The notes: a model not told the origin generated them from the letters alone. Counted from the stretch's first letter, positions 26,178-34,593 are shown. The stretch: DNA of 44,587 nt from Lactiplantibacillus daowaiensis (GCF_005405085.1 NZ_BJDJ01000023.1:1-44587), one strand, 5' to 3'. Translations and numbers: made by a program.

Positions 26178-26813
26178 ATGACAAAATTATTAATGATTAT
26201 GGCCCATCCACATACCACGGTACCAAGTAAGTCCTTACAAGTCGCTGACCAGTTTAAAGCGAGCTATCAAGCGGCCCATCCAGATGATGAAATTATTGTC
26301 CGTGATTTATTTACAACACCAGTGCCACCACTAAACGATACGACGTTTGCAGCATGGCTGAAAGTTAAAGCCAATCGTGAGTTAACATCCGCAGAACAAG
26401 CCCAATTGTCACAACATCAACAATGGTTAGCTGAATTTATCGGTGCTGATAAGTATGTCTTTGTGAACCCAATGTACAATCACTTTTTACCAGCAGAATT
26501 AAAACAATATATTGATGTGACAGCGGTGGCACGACAAACTTTTAAATATACCCCAGCTGGTCCAGTTGGGTTACTAACGCATAAAAAGGCGCTGCACATT
26601 CAAGCGGCCGGGGGGCTTTATCATGATGCTGGTGAACACGGGGATTTTCAACAAGATTTTGGGGCGACGTATTTGACCAAGACGTTGCAGTTGTATGGAG
26701 TTACTGATCAAAGCCAACTCTTTATTGAAGGCGCCGATCGTTATCCGGAACGCCACGCGGAGATTATGCAGACCGCTTTAGCGCAGGCTGAACAATTCGG
26801 CAAAACGTTCTAA
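26178..26813 (+). CDS. FMN-dependent NADH-azoreductase / NAD(P)H:quinone reductase (flavodoxin-like)
   Basis: The 211-aa product has a flavodoxin-like fold: an N-terminal strand and phosphate loop (LLMIMAHPHTTVPSKS), the FMN-site segment FVNPMYNHFLPAELKQYIDVT, then TFKYTPAGPVGLL and the GG-L-Y segment. This is the AzoR/AcpD family. These cytosolic enzymes reduce quinones and azo compounds by two electrons and protect against electrophiles. ATG 26178 is chosen as start. The frame is open from TTG 26145, but that lies inside the operator. It is first in an operon with a MarR regulator 44 nt downstream and is likely induced by quinone-type stress. Confidence 0.9.
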   Translation: MTKLLMIMAHPHTTVPSKSLQVADQFKASYQAAHPDDEIIVRDLFTTPVPPLNDTTFAAWLKVKANRELTSAEQAQLSQHQQWLAEFIGADKYVFVNPMYNHFLPAELKQYIDVTAVARQTFKYTPAGPVGLLTHKKALHIQAAGGLYHDAGEHGDFQQDFGATYLTKTLQLYGVTDQSQLFIEGADRYPERHAEIMQTALAQAEQFGKTF

Positions 26814-26857
26814 GCTACGCTATAATAGCAGTAGTTGATTTGAGAGGATGATGGCTG

Positions 26858-27343
26858 ATGACGGCAGAGCTGCCCCAACAAATTGCCCAGCAAGTACGGC
26901 AATTACGAATTCAAAAAAACACGGTGAATCAAGAGCAAGCTTGGATGCTAGCGCATTTGACGGCGCCACAGTTACAGGCACTGTTGCCTAAAATCTCGAT
27001 TGTGGGCTTGCATATATTGTCGCAACTGCAAGCCCAACCACAAACGGGCATTGAATTGGCCACAGCTCTGAGTGTGACCCGTGGCGGGGTGACCCGCGCG
27101 GCGAAGACGTTAACGACGTTAGCGTTAATTACGCCATTTCAACCTAAGACTGAGCATAAAAAAGTTTATTATCGCTTAACGCCGCGCGGCACGCAAATTG
27201 CAACGGTGCATGATCAAATGCATGCGACGTTTAACGCGGCGATTGGCCAAGCACTATATGATAAGTATAGTGACGATGAATTGGCATTAGTCAGTGATTT
27301 CTTACAAGACTTATTGAATTTTGAAGCTAACTTTAACCGTTAA
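26858..27343 (+). CDS. MarR-family transcriptional regulator
   Basis: The 161-aa protein has a winged-helix core (about residues 45-125): LHILSQLQAQPQTG, the recognition helix in LSVTRGGVTRAAKTL, and the wing KTEHKKVYYRLTPRG. Helices at both ends form the dimer interface. It follows the azoreductase gene in the same operon and very likely represses it through the doubled dyad at 26108-26154. There is no cysteine, so a thiol-oxidation switch of the OhrR type is excluded and a ligand-binding mechanism is more likely. Confidence 0.88.
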   Translation: MTAELPQQIAQQVRQLRIQKNTVNQEQAWMLAHLTAPQLQALLPKISIVGLHILSQLQAQPQTGIELATALSVTRGGVTRAAKTLTTLALITPFQPKTEHKKVYYRLTPRGTQIATVHDQMHATFNAAIGQALYDKYSDDELALVSDFLQDLLNFEANFNR

Positions 27344-27352
27344 GCCACAACT

Positions 27353-27391
27353 AATCGCCCCTGAACGCGACGTGTCGTTCAGGGGCGATTT
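27353..27391. terminator. Bidirectional terminator
   Basis: A stem AATCGCCCCTGAACG/CGTTCAGGGGCGATT between convergent genes. Confidence 0.85.
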
Positions 27392-27418
27392 AGCTGCAAT
27401 TGGATATGTTTTATGGGG

Positions 27419-28276
27419 TTAAGGTTTAACACGTTGTTTTGAAAAGGTGACTTGGACCGTCGCTGCTTTTTTGACTGGTGTTAATTGGTTCGCGAGATCC
27501 AGAATATATTGACGCAAAGCTACTTGAATTTCAGGGTGTTGTAAACCATAGGCAATGATGGTTTCAACGTAACTCAACTTGTCATTAATCGCGTTGTTAG
27601 GACCGGTAAAGTTATAAACAAAGACGCGTTGCGTCTGATTCAAGGTCGCGATGGCGTCAATTAGTTGGCATTCACCTCCCTTCGTCATAGTTTGATGCGC
27701 TAAAATCGCAAAAATTTCTGGCGTTAAAATATAGCGACCCAGTTCAAGGTTATCACTGTGTCTGTCAAAGCTGGTCAATGTTGTGGTTGGCATGGTTGCG
27801 GTCATGGCAACGATTGGGGCGTGTACTTGATTAAATTGCACCAATAGCGGTTTGGTTAAGGCCGCTTGTCCGGGAATCAAATGATCGGTGGTTAAGACGA
27901 GACAAGGTTCATCACCCACAAAACTTTGCGCCGCCAGTAGCGCCGCACCACTACCAAGTGGCTTGGATTGACGCACAAAGTATAAGTTTGTCGTGGTAGT
28001 GGCGTTGAGCGTCTTTAACAGTTGGAATTGGCGGCGAGCTAGTAAGGTGTCTTCAAGTTCAAAATTAGCATCATAGTAATCTTCAATGCTGTCAGCGGTT
28101 TTGCTGATGACAATTAAGATATCGGTTATACCAGCTTGTCGAACTTCTTCGACCAAATACTGGATAACCGGTTGATCAACGATGGGCAATAAGGCTTGCG
28201 GCATCGTTTTAGTGGTTGGTAGTAAACGGGTGCCGAGGCCCGCGGCTAAAATCACGGCTTTTTTGACTGGTTTCAT
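27419..28276 (-). CDS. GalU-like nucleotidyltransferase, divergent and possibly inactive
   Basis: The 285-aa product starts at ATG 28276 behind GGGAGG; the longer frame to 28312 has no ribosome binding site. It resembles UTP-glucose-1-phosphate uridylyltransferase: ILAAGLGTRLLPTTK, LPIVDQPVIQYLVEE, GRYILTPEIF and GGECQLIDAI. Key features differ. The signature P-K-E in MPKEMLP reads MPQALLP, and the segment between the metal-site Asp (TTDHLI) and GRYILTPEIF is about 20 residues shorter than in GtaB. That segment carries the YG-I-D and VEKP motifs, both absent here. It is probably a paralogue with altered or no uridylyltransferase activity, and should not be named galU without a test. Confidence 0.75.
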   Translation of the reverse strand: MKPVKKAVILAAGLGTRLLPTTKTMPQALLPIVDQPVIQYLVEEVRQAGITDILIVISKTADSIEDYYDANFELEDTLLARRQFQLLKTLNATTTTNLYFVRQSKPLGSGAALLAAQSFVGDEPCLVLTTDHLIPGQAALTKPLLVQFNQVHAPIVAMTATMPTTTLTSFDRHSDNLELGRYILTPEIFAILAHQTMTKGGECQLIDAIATLNQTQRVFVYNFTGPNNAINDKLSYVETIIAYGLQHPEIQVALRQYILDLANQLTPVKKAATVQVTFSKQRVKP

Positions 28277-28350
28277 AAAAAGGACCTCCCAGGTTAGTGT
28301 AGAGACATTCAAGTTATAAAGTAAGTTTTGATTAGCTAAATCATGACGTT

Positions 28351-28379
28351 AGTATAGCGAGTACGGATTAGTGGTACCA
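28351..28379 (-). promoter_or_regulatory. Probable promoter of the GalU-like gene
   Basis: On the minus strand, TGGTAC (28379-28374) and TATACT (28356-28351) are 17 nt apart, about 75 nt upstream of the start codon. The -35 is weak. Confidence 0.4.
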
Positions 28380-28397
28380 GGACTAAAAAATAAATAT

Positions 28398-28418
28398 TAT
28401 CTGAAAAATTTTCAGATA
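28398..28418. promoter_or_regulatory. 21-bp perfect palindrome, likely operator
   Basis: Arms TATCTGAAAA and TTTTCAGATA surround one central A. It lies just upstream of the -35 of the GalU-like gene, a position more suited to an activator or a divergent regulator. It differs in sequence from the palindrome at the marR promoter. Confidence 0.55.
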
Positions 28419-28507
28419 GCTGCGATTAAAGCTGATGGATTAGAATTTTGGTCAAGATGATTGCGACCAGTTAAGTGGCCTAATTGTTAGGTTGACGAAC
28501 GTTAGGT

Positions 28508-28550
28508 TTGACTTTAGCAATCGATTGATTTATATTTAGCATGCTAAATA
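28508..28550 (+). promoter_or_regulatory. marR promoter with overlapping 18-bp palindrome
   Basis: -35 TTGACT (28508-28513), a 17-nt spacer and -10 TATATT (28531-28536). The perfect palindrome TATTTAGCATGCTAAATA (28533-28550) overlaps the -10 and the start point. Autorepression by the MarR protein encoded directly downstream is likely. Confidence 0.75.
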
Positions 28551-28573
28551 AATGAAGTGAGTGGTGAAATGCG

Positions 28574-29014
28574 ATGCACGATGAACAAGTTAAATTGGGC
28601 TTTTTGATCAAGCAGGCCCATCTTAAGTTTGAAGTGGCCCGAAATGAGTTTTATAAAACATACGAAATGACTGGGCCCCAAGTCGATGTCATTGAGTTCT
28701 TGGCAACGCAGCCGGATCAGCGTGCCCCTTTGAATACCATTGTGACGCATTTACAAGTCAGCTATGCCACAACGTCAGGGTTAGTGACGCGGCTAGTGAA
28801 AAAAGGGTTCGTTCAAAAATGTCCGGCGCCCAATGATAAACGCAGTGTTCAAGTGCAATTGGTACCGTGTCCGCAGTTGGATGCCATCTTTGCGGCGGAA
28901 CATGTCGCATTAAGTCAAGTTGATCAGCAATTAACGGTCAACTTTTCCACCACTGAATTTGACACATTTGTGCGCTTATTGCGTAAGCTGAATGCCAATC
29001 ATGTGACTCATTAA
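28574..29014 (+). CDS. MarR-family transcriptional regulator
   Basis: The 146-aa winged-helix protein has an N-terminal dimerisation helix, a core at about residues 33-105 (MTGPQVDVIEFLATQPDQ, the recognition helix in LQVSYATTSGLVTRLVKKGFV, and the wing APNDKRSVQVQL) and C-terminal helices. One or two Cys (PCPQ, KCPA) could be redox-sensitive. It is first in a short operon with an unknown 95-aa protein 10 nt downstream. The palindrome over its own promoter implies autoregulation. Effector unknown. Confidence 0.88.
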   Translation: MHDEQVKLGFLIKQAHLKFEVARNEFYKTYEMTGPQVDVIEFLATQPDQRAPLNTIVTHLQVSYATTSGLVTRLVKKGFVQKCPAPNDKRSVQVQLVPCPQLDAIFAAEHVALSQVDQQLTVNFSTTEFDTFVRLLRKLNANHVTH

Positions 29015-29024
29015 GGAGCTGTTG

Positions 29025-29312
29025 ATGATGTATGAAATTCCACAAGATTTAGTTGCCGCACAGGCGGTTGCGACCAAGCGCCAGTTACCACTTAATGACG
29101 CCATTCGATTAGGATTACAAAATTGGATACAAGAACTATTAGCAGAAGGATTCGAAGGTAATTATTACACGGCTAAGCTGCAGTCGGACCAGTTGGTCAT
29201 TTTGGATATTACCGGCAATGTTGCGTTAACTACCACAACCCTAACTGGCGACCAAGGTGTCGCCCAGTTTAAAGCCGACGCACATGAGGCGTTATTAACG
29301 GTGCAAAATTAA
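29025..29312 (+). CDS. Hypothetical protein in operon with marR
   Basis: A soluble protein of about 95 aa with a helical N-terminal half (DLVAAQAVATKRQLPLNDAIRLGLQNWIQ) and a beta-rich C-terminal half. Consecutive ATG codons at 29025 and 29028 both suit AAGGAG at 29013-29018. Its closeness to marR, whose stop codon overlaps this ribosome binding site, suggests translational coupling and joint regulation. I do not recognise the family. Confidence 0.75.
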   Translation: MMYEIPQDLVAAQAVATKRQLPLNDAIRLGLQNWIQELLAEGFEGNYYTAKLQSDQLVILDITGNVALTTTTLTGDQGVAQFKADAHEALLTVQN

Positions 29313-29364
29313 GTTCGGCAAATGATTGATACGAAACAATTAACTTAAAAGCGAGGTCATTCTA

Positions 29365-29754
29365 ATGAAAAAGTTAACGTTAACAATTGAACCTGACGTG
29401 ATGGCGAAATTAACGCCCAAATTAACGGTTAACAAACGGTTATTATTAACCTTTGAAGATGGCGTTGGCCAGTATTCACAGCATGCGGCTTATCATATGC
29501 AAACCCAATTCACCATTAATATTATCGCGGCTGATGCGCCGATTGACGGTTATGGCGTGATCATTGACTCTAACTTAGGACCGGTCGCGGTTAAAGATTA
29601 TTCGGTCGCCGACTTACAACAAACCATGACATTACGATTGAACACGCATCAAAATACCATCCAGTTGATGGGTGAGGGTGGTTTAATCGATGATAATGTT
29701 GGCTTGATTGATTTTACTGATCCCGAGGGGATTAAAAAGAATCCATCACGGTGA
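29365..29754 (+). CDS. HesB/IscA-fold (iron-sulfur biosynthesis family) protein without cysteines
   Basis: The 129-aa product shows the pattern of the FeS-biosynthesis core domain found in lactobacilli: LLLTFEDGVGQYS, GYGVIIDSNLGPVAVKDYS and a C-terminal GLIDDNVGLIDF. Classical IscA/HesB scaffolds carry three Cys; this protein has none, so it cannot hold a cluster in the same way. The role is unknown; annotation as a cluster assembly factor would overstate it. It is preceded by GCGAGG and ends at a bidirectional terminator. Confidence 0.75.
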   Translation: MKKLTLTIEPDVMAKLTPKLTVNKRLLLTFEDGVGQYSQHAAYHMQTQFTINIIAADAPIDGYGVIIDSNLGPVAVKDYSVADLQQTMTLRLNTHQNTIQLMGEGGLIDDNVGLIDFTDPEGIKKNPSR

Positions 29755-29772
29755 GCTTTATAACAACAGACT

Positions 29773-29812
29773 AAAAGCGCCATCACAACTTTTTTGTTGC
29801 GATGGCGCTTTT
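29773..29812. terminator. Bidirectional terminator
   Basis: A stem AAAAGCGCCATC-CAAC/GTTG-GATGGCGCTTTT with a T-rich loop, between convergent genes. Confidence 0.85.
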
Positions 29813-29822
29813 GAATAGTGCT

Positions 29823-32800
29823 TTATTTTTCAACGCGTCGGCGTTTACCGAAAGCGGCCATAAGGGCACTAGTCCCTAATAACACTAATCCTAAGAGTGA
29901 AGTTGTCTTAGGCGCGGTTTCATCAGTTTGTGGTAAGGCCGATGCAACCTTGGCCTGGTCGGCTGCTGGTGTGGTTAAGCTTATTTTGCCAGTAGATAAA
30001 TGTGCCGTCTGAGATTCAGTTGTCGGTGTTGCTGCTAACTTAGTGGTAGTTGCAGTTGGTTTGATGGTGGCACCAGCCCAAGTGCTCGTTCCGGTCTTCT
30101 GAGTTGGGTTGGTGGTGTTAATGGTGTTGCCATCCCAATCAGTTGTTGGTGCAGTAGTCGTCTTGCCAGTGTTAGTCGAATCAGTACCGGGATTGATGGT
30201 ATCACCCGTCCCATTAGTCGTTGTATCCGTATCTGGTGTGGTCGTATTACCGTCCGTATTAGTGTCGGTATCCGGGGTGGTTGGCGTTGTTGTCCCACCA
30301 CCATTGTTATTGGTGTCAGGATTAGTTGTTGACCCACCAGTTTCGCCTTGGTTATTATCATCAGGATCAGTAACGGTAGCGGCTTTAACGGTAATGGTTG
30401 CCGTCTTAGTAATGACATTGCCGTAAGTGTCCGTGTAACTGTAAGTGACCGGATATTGACCAGCTTGTGCCAAGTTCACTTTATCAGCACCACTGATGGT
30501 TAAGTCAGCTAAAGTTAGTGCTTGACCATTGGCATCAGTCCCACTGACGAAGCTGTCAGCTGGTAGCCAAGTGCCACCAGCGGTAACGGCCAGATCCTTA
30601 AGGTTGATTGTGGTTTTAGTGGCGACGACCGTTACCAGCACAGTTGCTGTGGCGGTATTGCCGTATTGATCTTGATAGGTGTAGCTAACTTGATATTGCC
30701 CGGGGCGCTTGGTGTCGACTTGGTCAGCCCCGCTTACCGTGACATCAGTTAAGGCAACGACATTACCGTCAGCATCAGTGGCGTCATCTAGACTATCGGT
30801 AGCTGTCCAAGTTTGACCTTGGATCAAGGTCGTATCATGAGCTTTGACGTTGACTTGGGTATCCGCAATCGTGACGTTAATGGTTCGACTAAAGACATTG
30901 CCATTGGCATCAGTGTAACTGTAAGTGACGGCGTATTGTTGGCCGACTTTACTCGTGTCAACTTGGTCGGCTCCGGTGACCACGATGTCAGCTAAAGTTA
31001 GTGCTTGGCCGTTGATATCCGTGGCCCCAAGGAAATTATCAGCTGCTTGCCAAGTTGCGCCTTTAGTAATGGTGATATCTTGTGCACTAACCGATCCTTG
31101 ACTGGCCGTCACGGTAATGGTTGCCGTCGCCGTTTGCCCACTGGCGGTCGTGTAAGTGACAGTGTAAGTACCTGGGGTGGCTAAATCAACATCACCGGTC
31201 GTGGCAACATCTGTACTAGTTAAGGCATTACCAGCAACATCAGTGGCACTGGTAAAGTTGTCTGCTGCGGTCCAAGTTGCTTTTTGCGTTTGGATGACGG
31301 TTGAATCATGAACGGCTAAAGTCGTGTGATCAATTTGCCAAATATACGTGTCAGCGATTGCCGTATTGGTGCCATTGTATAGTGCCATGAGTTCAGCGGA
31401 AGTAAACGTTTGGCCCTCAGTATTGACCCAGTGACCAGAGTAGCCATCCGTAGTTGGCACATCAGGCAAATCAACGTTGACGTCGCCATTAGATAAGACG
31501 GAATTAGTGCCCAAGGTCAATGTACGTAAGCCAGTCGCGCGCGTAAACATTGGTGCTAGGGTGACATAACGCATGTCAAAGTTTGATAAATCAACGGCGC
31601 TTAAAGCGTAAGTGTCGGCGAATAAGTTTTGAATCGCTCCAACTTGAGTGGTGTTCCAACCACTCCCGAACTTAACGGACTGTAGGGCATAGTTGCGGTT
31701 GAACATACTATTAGCCGTTTGGAGACTATCAGTTTGCCATTGAGATAGATCGAGACTAAGCAGACTACTCATCTTATTGAACATCCCACCAGTATTAACC
31801 ACGTGACGCATATTCCAACCCGAGACATCCAAGGTTGTCAGGGCACTATCGTTATAAAATAGGCTGTTGGCGTTAGTTAAACTGTCGGTTTGCCACTTAG
31901 AAACGTCCAATTCAGTTAAACCCGAATCATTCATGAATAAGTTGGTTGCGTCTTGGAGCTTGCGGACGTCCCAGTTCGTCGTGGCTAATTCGGTTAACGC
32001 CGCATTGTTGTAAAACATCTGTGTTGCGGTAACGAGGTTGCTTAGCCCCCAGTTGGTGGTATTAAGCGCGGTGAGACTGTGATCGTCAAAGAACATATCG
32101 TAGGCATTGACTAAGTTATTGAGGTCCCAATTCGTATCGCCCAAAGTTGTCAGGCTGGTGTTGCCATAGAACATATAACTGGCCTGCGTCATGGCACCGA
32201 GTCCCCAGTTAACGGTATTTAACTCGGTCAAACTACTAGTGGTATCAAACATTGAGGTCCCATCAGTCAACTTGCTGAGGTTCCAGTTGGTCGTATCACC
32301 TAAACTAGTTAAGTTACCATCATGATAAAACAGGCTATTCGCATTAGTTAAGCTATTAAGGTGCCAATTGCTAGTATCTAAGCTAGTCAAACGACCATTA
32401 TCGTAAAACATATAAGGCGCATCGGTGACTTGACTCAAATCCCAGTTCGTCGTGTCGATGCCATTCAAAGCACTGTCGCCATCAAACATTGAGGTGGCGT
32501 TGGTCAAGTGACTAAAATCAAATTTAGCCGTATCGGCATAAGCTAGTTTGGAATCATTGGCGAACATGTAGCTGGCATCTGTGACTTTTGGCAAAGTCAT
32601 ATTGGGCATGATGACAGTAGTTAAGTTGTCATTATAGGCAAACATGTTCTCGGTATTAACAGCATTAAGCAAGTTCCAGCCGGTTAAGTCTAAACTGGTT
32701 AATTTAGGATCACTGCTAAAAGTGGATAAACTACTGGTAACCTTTTCAACATTCCAGCCTTTAACATTAATATCAGTTAACGCTTTATTATTGGAGAAAG

Positions 32801-34481
32801 TCATCACCAGGTTGGTGACATTGCTGGTATCCCACTTGTGCAAGTCGAGTTTGGCGATGCTGGTACCATAAAAAGTGCCTTGGAGTCGGGTAACACTGTG
32901 GGTATCCCAATTGCTAGGATCAAGGTCGGTCAAACTACTGTCACCGTAAAACATTAAATACATATCGGTTACCTTGCCAGTGTCCCATTTATCAGCTTTT
33001 AGTGATTTCAAGCTTGAGTTGTTGTAAAACATCATATACATATTGGTAACGTTACTCGTATCCCAGCCATCCAAGTCTAAACTAACGAGACTAGCGGCGT
33101 TACCGAACATATTAAACATCGTGGTGACCTTACCAGTTTGCCACTTGTCGATTTTTAAATCGCTAAGGTGATTAACTGGGCCATTCTCGGTTGAAAAAGT
33201 CCCATACATATTGGTGACATTACTCGTGTCCCAGTTGTCCAGGTCCAGGCTGGTTAAACTAACATCTTCACCGAATGTCAGCCGTAAAGTGGTGACGTTA
33301 CTAGTATCCCAAGCGCTAACGTTTAGGCTAGTCAAGTTAACGTCATTGTAAAAAGTTGAGGCGAGGCTGGTGACGTTACTTGTCTGCCAACTGCTTAAAT
33401 CTAAAGCGGTTAAGCTGGCATCATCTTTAAATAATTGTGTCATGTCCGTCACGTTGCTGGTATCTAACATATTAGGATTGGTAATGGTCGTTAGATTACT
33501 TAATGAAGCAAATAAGCCAGTTGAATTGGCGGCTGCTGTGACCTTGTCATCAAAAGTAATGGTCTTGACTTGGGTCTTATAGTTGAGCCAAGTTGGGGTG
33601 CCTTCGGCAAAAGTCCCAGCCCCAAAGTGTAAAACCCCATCCGCATCGATCCGCCAAGCACTGGTGCCCCAGGTCCCGCTGGCCAGGTCAGTGCTAGCGG
33701 TAATGGCGGCAGCTTTCATGAGCAATGCTCGATTAAGCGTTGGCGTTGATTGTTGCGTTTTGACATCAGATGATACGGCGTCAGTGACCGGCGCATTATC
33801 AGCTGTCGTCGTCACTGGTGTTACGGTCGTTGTTGTTTCGGTTGTCGTAGGCGTGGTGGTGTCAGTTGCTGTTTCTTTAGTAGCTGAATCAGTTGTTGTA
33901 CCTGCTGTTGTGGGGGCTGTCACTTCTTTAGTGGCTTGGTCAGTTGTCGTTGTATTAGCCGTCGTTGACGTGGTACTTTGTGTTGCCTGGTCGGTTGCGG
34001 CGGTGGTTACGTTTTTAGTGTTACTGTCAGTTGTGGGACTATCGCTAGTTGTGACATCGGCATTAGTGTCGGTTTGGTCAGTGGCAGTGGTTGTCGTCGT
34101 TTCTTTTGAATCGCTTTCATTAGTGCTATCTGTGGTGGCAGCTTGTGTCGTTGTCATCTTATCGGTAGTCGTCGCTGGGGTATTATCATTAGTTGTCGTG
34201 GTAGTACTGTCATGATCAGCTGTTGTTCCTGCAGTAGTTGGTGTTGTGGTTGTATCGCTAGTGCTTTTTAAAGTGACCGTTTTGGCAGTTGTGGTATTAG
34301 TGGTCGCAGTGGTCGTGGCCGCGGTTGCCGTGTCGGTGGTTGTATCTGCTTGAGCCACGATCCGACCTTGCCAAGCGGTAATGGCTAAGACACCAGCAAA
34401 AAGCCAAATGCGCCCTTTTTTATACATTTTATAATGTTCCTTTTGTGCGGTGATAACGTTGGTGTGCTGATTCGTACGCAT
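29823..34481 (-). CDS. BspA/DUF285 leucine-rich-repeat-like surface protein, LPQTD-anchored
   Basis: The 1552-aa cell-wall protein starts at ATG 34481 with AAAGGGGA 9 nt upstream, as in both adhesins. Order: a KxYKxGKxW signal (KMYKKGRIW, residues 18-26) and hydrophobic segment ending AQA; a Thr-rich region (about 46-255); an N-terminal cap (GTWGTSAWRIDADGVLHFG); about 24 DUF285 repeats of about 25 aa (about 345-975; consensus LDLS-W-DTSNVT-M-MF); four Ig-like repeats of about 78 aa (about 1057-1370, with TYGN-like and YSYTDANGN segments); a Thr/Asp/Pro stalk; and LPQTDE at about 1517 with hydrophobic segment and GKRRRVEK tail. BspA-like proteins mediate adhesion to host matrix or other cells. 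The later repeats lose the DTSNVT form (W-DLSQVT, W-GLSNLV). Confidence 0.92.
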   Translation of the reverse strand: MRTNQHTNVITAQKEHYKMYKKGRIWLFAGVLAITAWQGRIVAQADTTTDTATAATTTATTNTTTAKTVTLKSTSDTTTTPTTAGTTADHDSTTTTTNDNTPATTTDKMTTTQAATTDSTNESDSKETTTTTATDQTDTNADVTTSDSPTTDSNTKNVTTAATDQATQSTTSTTANTTTTDQATKEVTAPTTAGTTTDSATKETATDTTTPTTTETTTTVTPVTTTADNAPVTDAVSSDVKTQQSTPTLNRALLMKAAAITASTDLASGTWGTSAWRIDADGVLHFGAGTFAEGTPTWLNYKTQVKTITFDDKVTAAANSTGLFASLSNLTTITNPNMLDTSNVTDMTQLFKDDASLTALDLSSWQTSNVTSLASTFYNDVNLTSLNVSAWDTSNVTTLRLTFGEDVSLTSLDLDNWDTSNVTNMYGTFSTENGPVNHLSDLKIDKWQTGKVTTMFNMFGNAASLVSLDLDGWDTSNVTNMYMMFYNNSSLKSLKADKWDTGKVTDMYLMFYGDSSLTDLDPSNWDTHSVTRLQGTFYGTSIAKLDLHKWDTSNVTNLVMTFSNNKALTDINVKGWNVEKVTSSLSTFSSDPKLTSLDLTGWNLLNAVNTENMFAYNDNLTTVIMPNMTLPKVTDASYMFANDSKLAYADTAKFDFSHLTNATSMFDGDSALNGIDTTNWDLSQVTDAPYMFYDNGRLTSLDTSNWHLNSLTNANSLFYHDGNLTSLGDTTNWNLSKLTDGTSMFDTTSSLTELNTVNWGLGAMTQASYMFYGNTSLTTLGDTNWDLNNLVNAYDMFFDDHSLTALNTTNWGLSNLVTATQMFYNNAALTELATTNWDVRKLQDATNLFMNDSGLTELDVSKWQTDSLTNANSLFYNDSALTTLDVSGWNMRHVVNTGGMFNKMSSLLSLDLSQWQTDSLQTANSMFNRNYALQSVKFGSGWNTTQVGAIQNLFADTYALSAVDLSNFDMRYVTLAPMFTRATGLRTLTLGTNSVLSNGDVNVDLPDVPTTDGYSGHWVNTEGQTFTSAELMALYNGTNTAIADTYIWQIDHTTLAVHDSTVIQTQKATWTAADNFTSATDVAGNALTSTDVATTGDVDLATPGTYTVTYTTASGQTATATITVTASQGSVSAQDITITKGATWQAADNFLGATDINGQALTLADIVVTGADQVDTSKVGQQYAVTYSYTDANGNVFSRTINVTIADTQVNVKAHDTTLIQGQTWTATDSLDDATDADGNVVALTDVTVSGADQVDTKRPGQYQVSYTYQDQYGNTATATVLVTVVATKTTINLKDLAVTAGGTWLPADSFVSGTDANGQALTLADLTISGADKVNLAQAGQYPVTYSYTDTYGNVITKTATITVKAATVTDPDDNNQGETGGSTTNPDTNNNGGGTTTPTTPDTDTNTDGNTTTPDTDTTTNGTGDTINPGTDSTNTGKTTTAPTTDWDGNTINTTNPTQKTGTSTWAGATIKPTATTTKLAATPTTESQTAHLSTGKISLTTPAADQAKVASALPQTDETAPKTTSLLGLVLLGTSALMAAFGKRRRVEK
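31560..33450 (-). repeat. About 24 DUF285 (BspA-like) repeats
   Basis: About 75-nt units encode a Trp-centred pattern, x-L-x-x-LDLS-x-W-DTSNVT-x-x-x-x-MF-x-x. The N-terminal units are regular; the central ones vary (WNLLNAV, FDFSHLT, WHLNSLT). Confidence 0.85.
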
Positions 34482-34554
34482 AGCCCGATTCCCCTTTATT
34501 TATGTAACGTGCCTCGTTTATTAAATATACAAGTAATACATTCTTAATATTTCT

Positions 34555-34593
34555 CTACACTGATAGTGTAGCCCCTTAACATGTACAATTCAA
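34555..34593 (-). promoter_or_regulatory. Promoter of the DUF285 protein with inverted repeat over the -10
   Basis: On the minus strand, -35 TTGAAT (34593-34588) and -10 TACACT (34570-34565) have a 17-nt spacer. The -10 is embedded in the perfect inverted repeat CTACACTATCAGTGTAG (34571-34555). This looks like a repressor site. Confidence 0.55.

Noticed and set aside
25865..26230. 121-aa plus-strand frame over the niaR-azoreductase gap
   Set aside because: It has no homology features, overlaps the promoter, terminator and operator elements, and runs into the azoreductase gene in another frame.
27419..28276. Naming this gene galU
   Set aside because: Signature residues and an internal segment are missing, so the function cannot be transferred.
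30109..30426. Plus-strand frames inside the DUF285 gene (for example 105 aa here and 210 aa at 33583-34215)
   Set aside because: They are complements of the Thr/Asp/Val-rich repeats of the minus-strand gene, with skewed Val/Leu/Ser composition and no start signals.
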